From the NCBI GenBank assembly GCA_019915015.1, contig JAHBBC010000076.1, forward strand, positions 1 through 46,623: DNA of 46,623 bases, in the 5' to 3' direction. The translations under genes and the position numbers were made by a program. The notes under the pieces were generated by a model, which did no database searches, was not told the origin of the DNA, and was given only the letters and a program-made list of their open reading frames with translations. Of this stretch, positions 43,486 through 46,623 are shown in pieces; the first letter of the stretch is position 1; each line of letters begins with the position of its first letter. Source of the stretch: Auriscalpium vulgare. Lineage: Eukaryota > Basidiomycota > Agaricomycetes > Russulales > Auriscalpiaceae.

Positions 43486-46329
43486 TCACAAATCCTCCTC
43501 CCCATTGCCATCCTCGTCCAGCATCAGCTTCCTCTTCCGCCCCGGTAGCTCCTGCCCCGCGCGCGATCCAACGCCCGCCTTCTTCCGCAGCGCCTCCAGA
43601 TCTACGTCGCCCTCCTCCGCCCACTCCAGGACAAGATGTCGCCCGAGGAAATGCGTGTGCCGCAGCGCGTTGAAGGCGTTTTCCGCCTCGTGACGCGTAA
43701 CGAACTCGAGGAACGCGAACCCGCGCGTGCGCCGGTCGAACCGCTTTGGCAGGCGAACGGACTTGAGCTGCCCGTGGGAGCTGGAAAGACGCGTCAGATT
43801 GGTGAAGGCAGCGTAGGACAATGCATACGCACGCAAAAAGCTCCCGGATCTCCTTCTGCGTGGCCTCGAACGGCACGTTCTTGACAAGCATCTTCGTCGT
43901 GCGGCTCTTAGCAGACACCTTCGCCGCTGCGCTCTCCTTCTCCTCCTCGCCACCGCGTCCCGCGAACTTTACGTGCAGCGCGTGCCCGTCGAGGACGTGC
44001 CCCTGCATGCCCTTCACCGCCGTGCGCGCCGCCTCCGCCGTCTTGAAGCCAACAAATCCGTATCCCATGCTGAGGCGCGCGCCAGGGCGCTTCGGGTCCG
44101 GCTTCGTCTGTACGCGTGCGAACGCAAAGGACGGGAGGTGGCGGAAGACCTGCGTGAGCCGCTCCGCGGTCGTCGAAAACGCGAGGTTTTTGACAAAAAG
44201 CGTCGAACCGGCGGACAGGGGTGGCTCATCATCTGCGGCCTCGTAGGGCTCGTCGATGATGATCGGGTGCGCCAGAGCACTGTCGTTCGTGATTGCTTTG
44301 TCGTCGTGGGTGGTTTGGAACATGCCTAGAGGGCCTTTCTCTAGGTAGATTACAGAGTTGCCTAGACGTCGGTACGCGACGGCGCGAAAGGCAATGCCTG
44401 CTTCGTCTGGGTGTAGAAATTCAACGACGGCCATGGTGCCGGCGGGAGGAACCAACACTCGGCTGAGCTCGCCATGCGTTGCAAAAAGCTCGCGGATTTG
44501 CTCCGCCGTCGTGCCATACGGGATGTTCTTCACTAGGATGGTGGTGTCTGAGCGGCCCCGGACCCGAAAACCGACAAGATCACGCCCTGAGATTCGAGGT
44601 ACGCTTTCGTTTCTTGGATGACGTGGGTTTCTGCGAGCGCGAGCGTGACCGCGGCGTTTGAAGACTCAGGATCGAGCATGTCCGACTTCGAGACATTCAT
44701 CCGATCGGCAACCGAAGACAGCACTGCGTCGCTCTGTATGCCGAGGACGTTGAGTGCACGATGTTCACGGCAGTTACGAGTACGCACGTACGCACATTCA
44801 TGTATAACATGCCCCAATTAAACTCCTTCCCGGCGACAGCCTTGCGCTTTTCGTCTCGCTGGTCCCTCACCGTCTGAGCTTTTTCCGTACCTCGCTCGAC
44901 CGCAGTGTTGCCTTTCCTGTCGACGGCACCCATGATGTGGAGTAAGCGTCCTTGGAAGGACTTCTTATCCAGCGCCTCATATGCAGTGAGGGCATCGCAG
45001 GCTTCGGCGAATGACACGTATGCCAGGCCTCTCGGTTCCTTGGTAAGATGGTCGATGGGGATATGGACCTGCAGTGGGAGATAATCAGAAAACGCTGTCC
45101 CAAGAAATGACCGTCTCAGTGAAGTGTCAGTCTAAACTATCTTATATTTCCCAGCATAATCAACATCCCCGAGGGATCTGCTGTCCCTATGCATATTTTT
45201 CCATCCTAAAGACGATGATAGAGTCGACGCTCACCTAAATATCAAGTCATGGCAATGTTGAAAGCGTTCAGGGTGTCTTCGCAGGGCACGGCAAAGTACA
45301 TACCTGTGACACAAAGTGTTCGTCAGTACGCGCCACGACACAACGAAGCACAAAAACAATCGAAGATACGACTGCTTATTTCCCAGAACGCTCTTACGAG
45401 TCTACTGTCCCTATCTGTCGGTCATTGTGCGCAGGCATACACCGAGGAAGGACAACGCGAAGAAGGTGGAAACGAGCGAAGCTCACCTGGGATAACTCCC
45501 CGAAGGGTTGAAACAGCTCGCGCAGTTCCTCCTCGGTGCAGGTGAACGCTAGATTTCGTACGAAGAGTCGTGCGGTGTGCAGGATGGTGCCCTTGGCTGG
45601 ATCCTTGACTTCGTCGACAACGGGCTTAACGATGAGCTCGTCGTCATCGGACTGCTCAAACGCCTTCTCCGTCGCTGCGTTCTCAACGCCTTGCTTCATC
45701 CGTCGCCGCATCCACTCCACGTCAGAGAGCCCTTCTGGCTGGGCATTGTCGTTTGCTTCGTCCACGACTGCAACCTCCTTGCCTTTCTTTGATTTTTTCA
45801 CAGGCTGCTGGGGGGAGGTTGCTCAGCCCAGGAGGGACCCTTACGTGTTCGTGGCTGCATCACGTCCATGAACTGCTCTAGCTGAGATTCCTTGCGCTTG
45901 TCGGACGCGTCGAGTGATAGCGGCTCGCGGGCCTTGCTGGACGAGGGGTCGAGGTGTGCATCAGCAGTTGACGTGTCAACTCGACGACGCTTGTTCGGGC
46001 GAGGCGTAGGTGCATCTTTGCTCCCTAGTGTATCGGTCATTCCTGGAATTGGGTGCGAACCGTTGAGTAACCGAAGGACTCACATCAATAACCTCGACTC
46101 TTACCCTCGTCGAGTCGATGAAGGTCTTGTCATACCACTCCTTCGCCTTGACAGCTTCCGCCTCGGTTTTGTACCCGACGAAGCCGAATCGCCTCGACGT
46201 ACCGTCCTGTTTCAGGGCGACTTTGAGGTCGGTGATGGTTCCCCCTGGCCCATCTTTCTGGTTGAAGTGGTCTTTGAGTCGAACGGGGGTGATATAGGCA
46301 GGTAAATTCTTGATGATGAGTCGAGACAT
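43486..46329 (-). CDS. MRD1: Five-RRM rRNA-processing factor Mrd1
   Basis: Five exons on the minus strand: 46084-46329, 45487-46024, 44796-45068, 43833-44733, 43486-43780. They give about 751 residues. Five RNA-recognition motifs are seen: SRLIIKNLPAYIT...RRFGFVGY; ARLFVRNLAFTC...GLAYVSF; TTILVKNIPYGTT...MAVVEF; STLFVKNLAFSTT...MGYGFVGF; TKMLVKNVPFEAT...RGFAFLEF. A Lys/Asp-rich linker with SDVEWMRRRM lies between the first two. Mrd1 acts in the nucleolus in the small-subunit processome, binding pre-rRNA and U3 for early cleavages of 18S precursors. Three single-base losses are needed: A run 46017-46019, C run 45810-45815 and T run 44567-44570 (bases on the coding strand). With them, all exon lengths are consistent. 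Intron 45069-45486 is 418 nt, far longer than others here. Confidence 0.93.
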
Positions 46330-46623
46330 CTGGCAACAGCAACTTTGGAAAATTTCGTTTTCTGCTCACCAGAGCGTGGGAGCGATGTGTCAGCGGTGGT
46401 ATAGGAGCGTCGCGCGGGAAACGAAACGCGTCTTTCTCGACCGCCACGGTCGCGTTTCTTGCCATGCGCTCAACCTCTTCTTCCCACTGGCAATCTGCTC
46501 GAACAATGGGCCATGTTGGAGACCTGAAACCCGTGCCATGGATAAACTGCGAAGCGCTCTATGGAATGTTACAGTCGCGTCTCTCACAAGACCAGGTTAC
46601 GCGACCACATAGCAAGCGTCGCA
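46330..46623. other. MRD1 upstream region / right edge
   Basis: Presumed MRD1 promoter. Open frames on both strands lack family features, and a divergent neighbour may start beyond the window. Confidence 0.4.

Overview
This window looks like nuclear DNA of a filamentous basidiomycete, most likely an Agaricomycete. Genes are cut by many short GT-AG introns (mostly 43-70 nt), STE3-type pheromone receptors of the basidiomycete kind are present, and a DNA transposon with a fused Ulp1-like protease of a type I know from Agaricomycetes interrupts a gag-like retroelement remnant. No bacterial or organellar features are visible. Exon structures below were built by hand from splice signals, reading phase and remembered family patterns.

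Layout. 0.5-3.8 kb: the ESCRT cofactor VTA1 (+) and a coiled-coil hypothetical gene (-). 4.0-11.5 kb: mobile DNA, a gag-like remnant interrupted by a 6.9-kb element with 32-bp terminal inverted repeats carrying one spliced gene (Ulp1-like protease, zinc finger, transposase). 12.2-16.9 kb: a secreted GH15 (glucoamylase-family) protein lacking the catalytic acid motif (+) and a 13-exon MFS transporter (-), with an unrecognised coding fragment between them. 17.9-40.2 kb: an accessory block with three STE3 receptors (18.9-20.5 -, 35.2-37.1 +, 38.5-40.2 +). Among them are two paralogous 15-exon genes whose order, an N-terminal MLKL-like helical bundle followed by a kinase fold without HRD and DFG, recalls MLKL; a truncated third copy; an F-box-like gene; a possible small secreted protein; and a multi-pass membrane protein. 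40.6-46.3 kb: housekeeping genes, prefoldin subunit 3 (+), a C2H2 zinc-finger gene (+) and the rRNA-processing factor MRD1 (-).

How it may work together. STE3 receptors couple to pheromone recognition at fusion, and MLKL-like bundles are candidate membrane-disrupting effectors. Their interleaving suggests a region concerned with mating or self/non-self recognition, but that is inference from position. I found no CaaX pheromone precursor by eye, so these receptors may lie outside the mating-type locus.

Quality caution. At least 18 places in otherwise well-preserved exons need one base added or removed to keep the frame, usually in short homopolymers, and even in genes expected to be essential (MRD1, prefoldin 3). 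Assembly error is the simplest reading. Genes carrying such breaks are annotated as genes, with the breaks stated.
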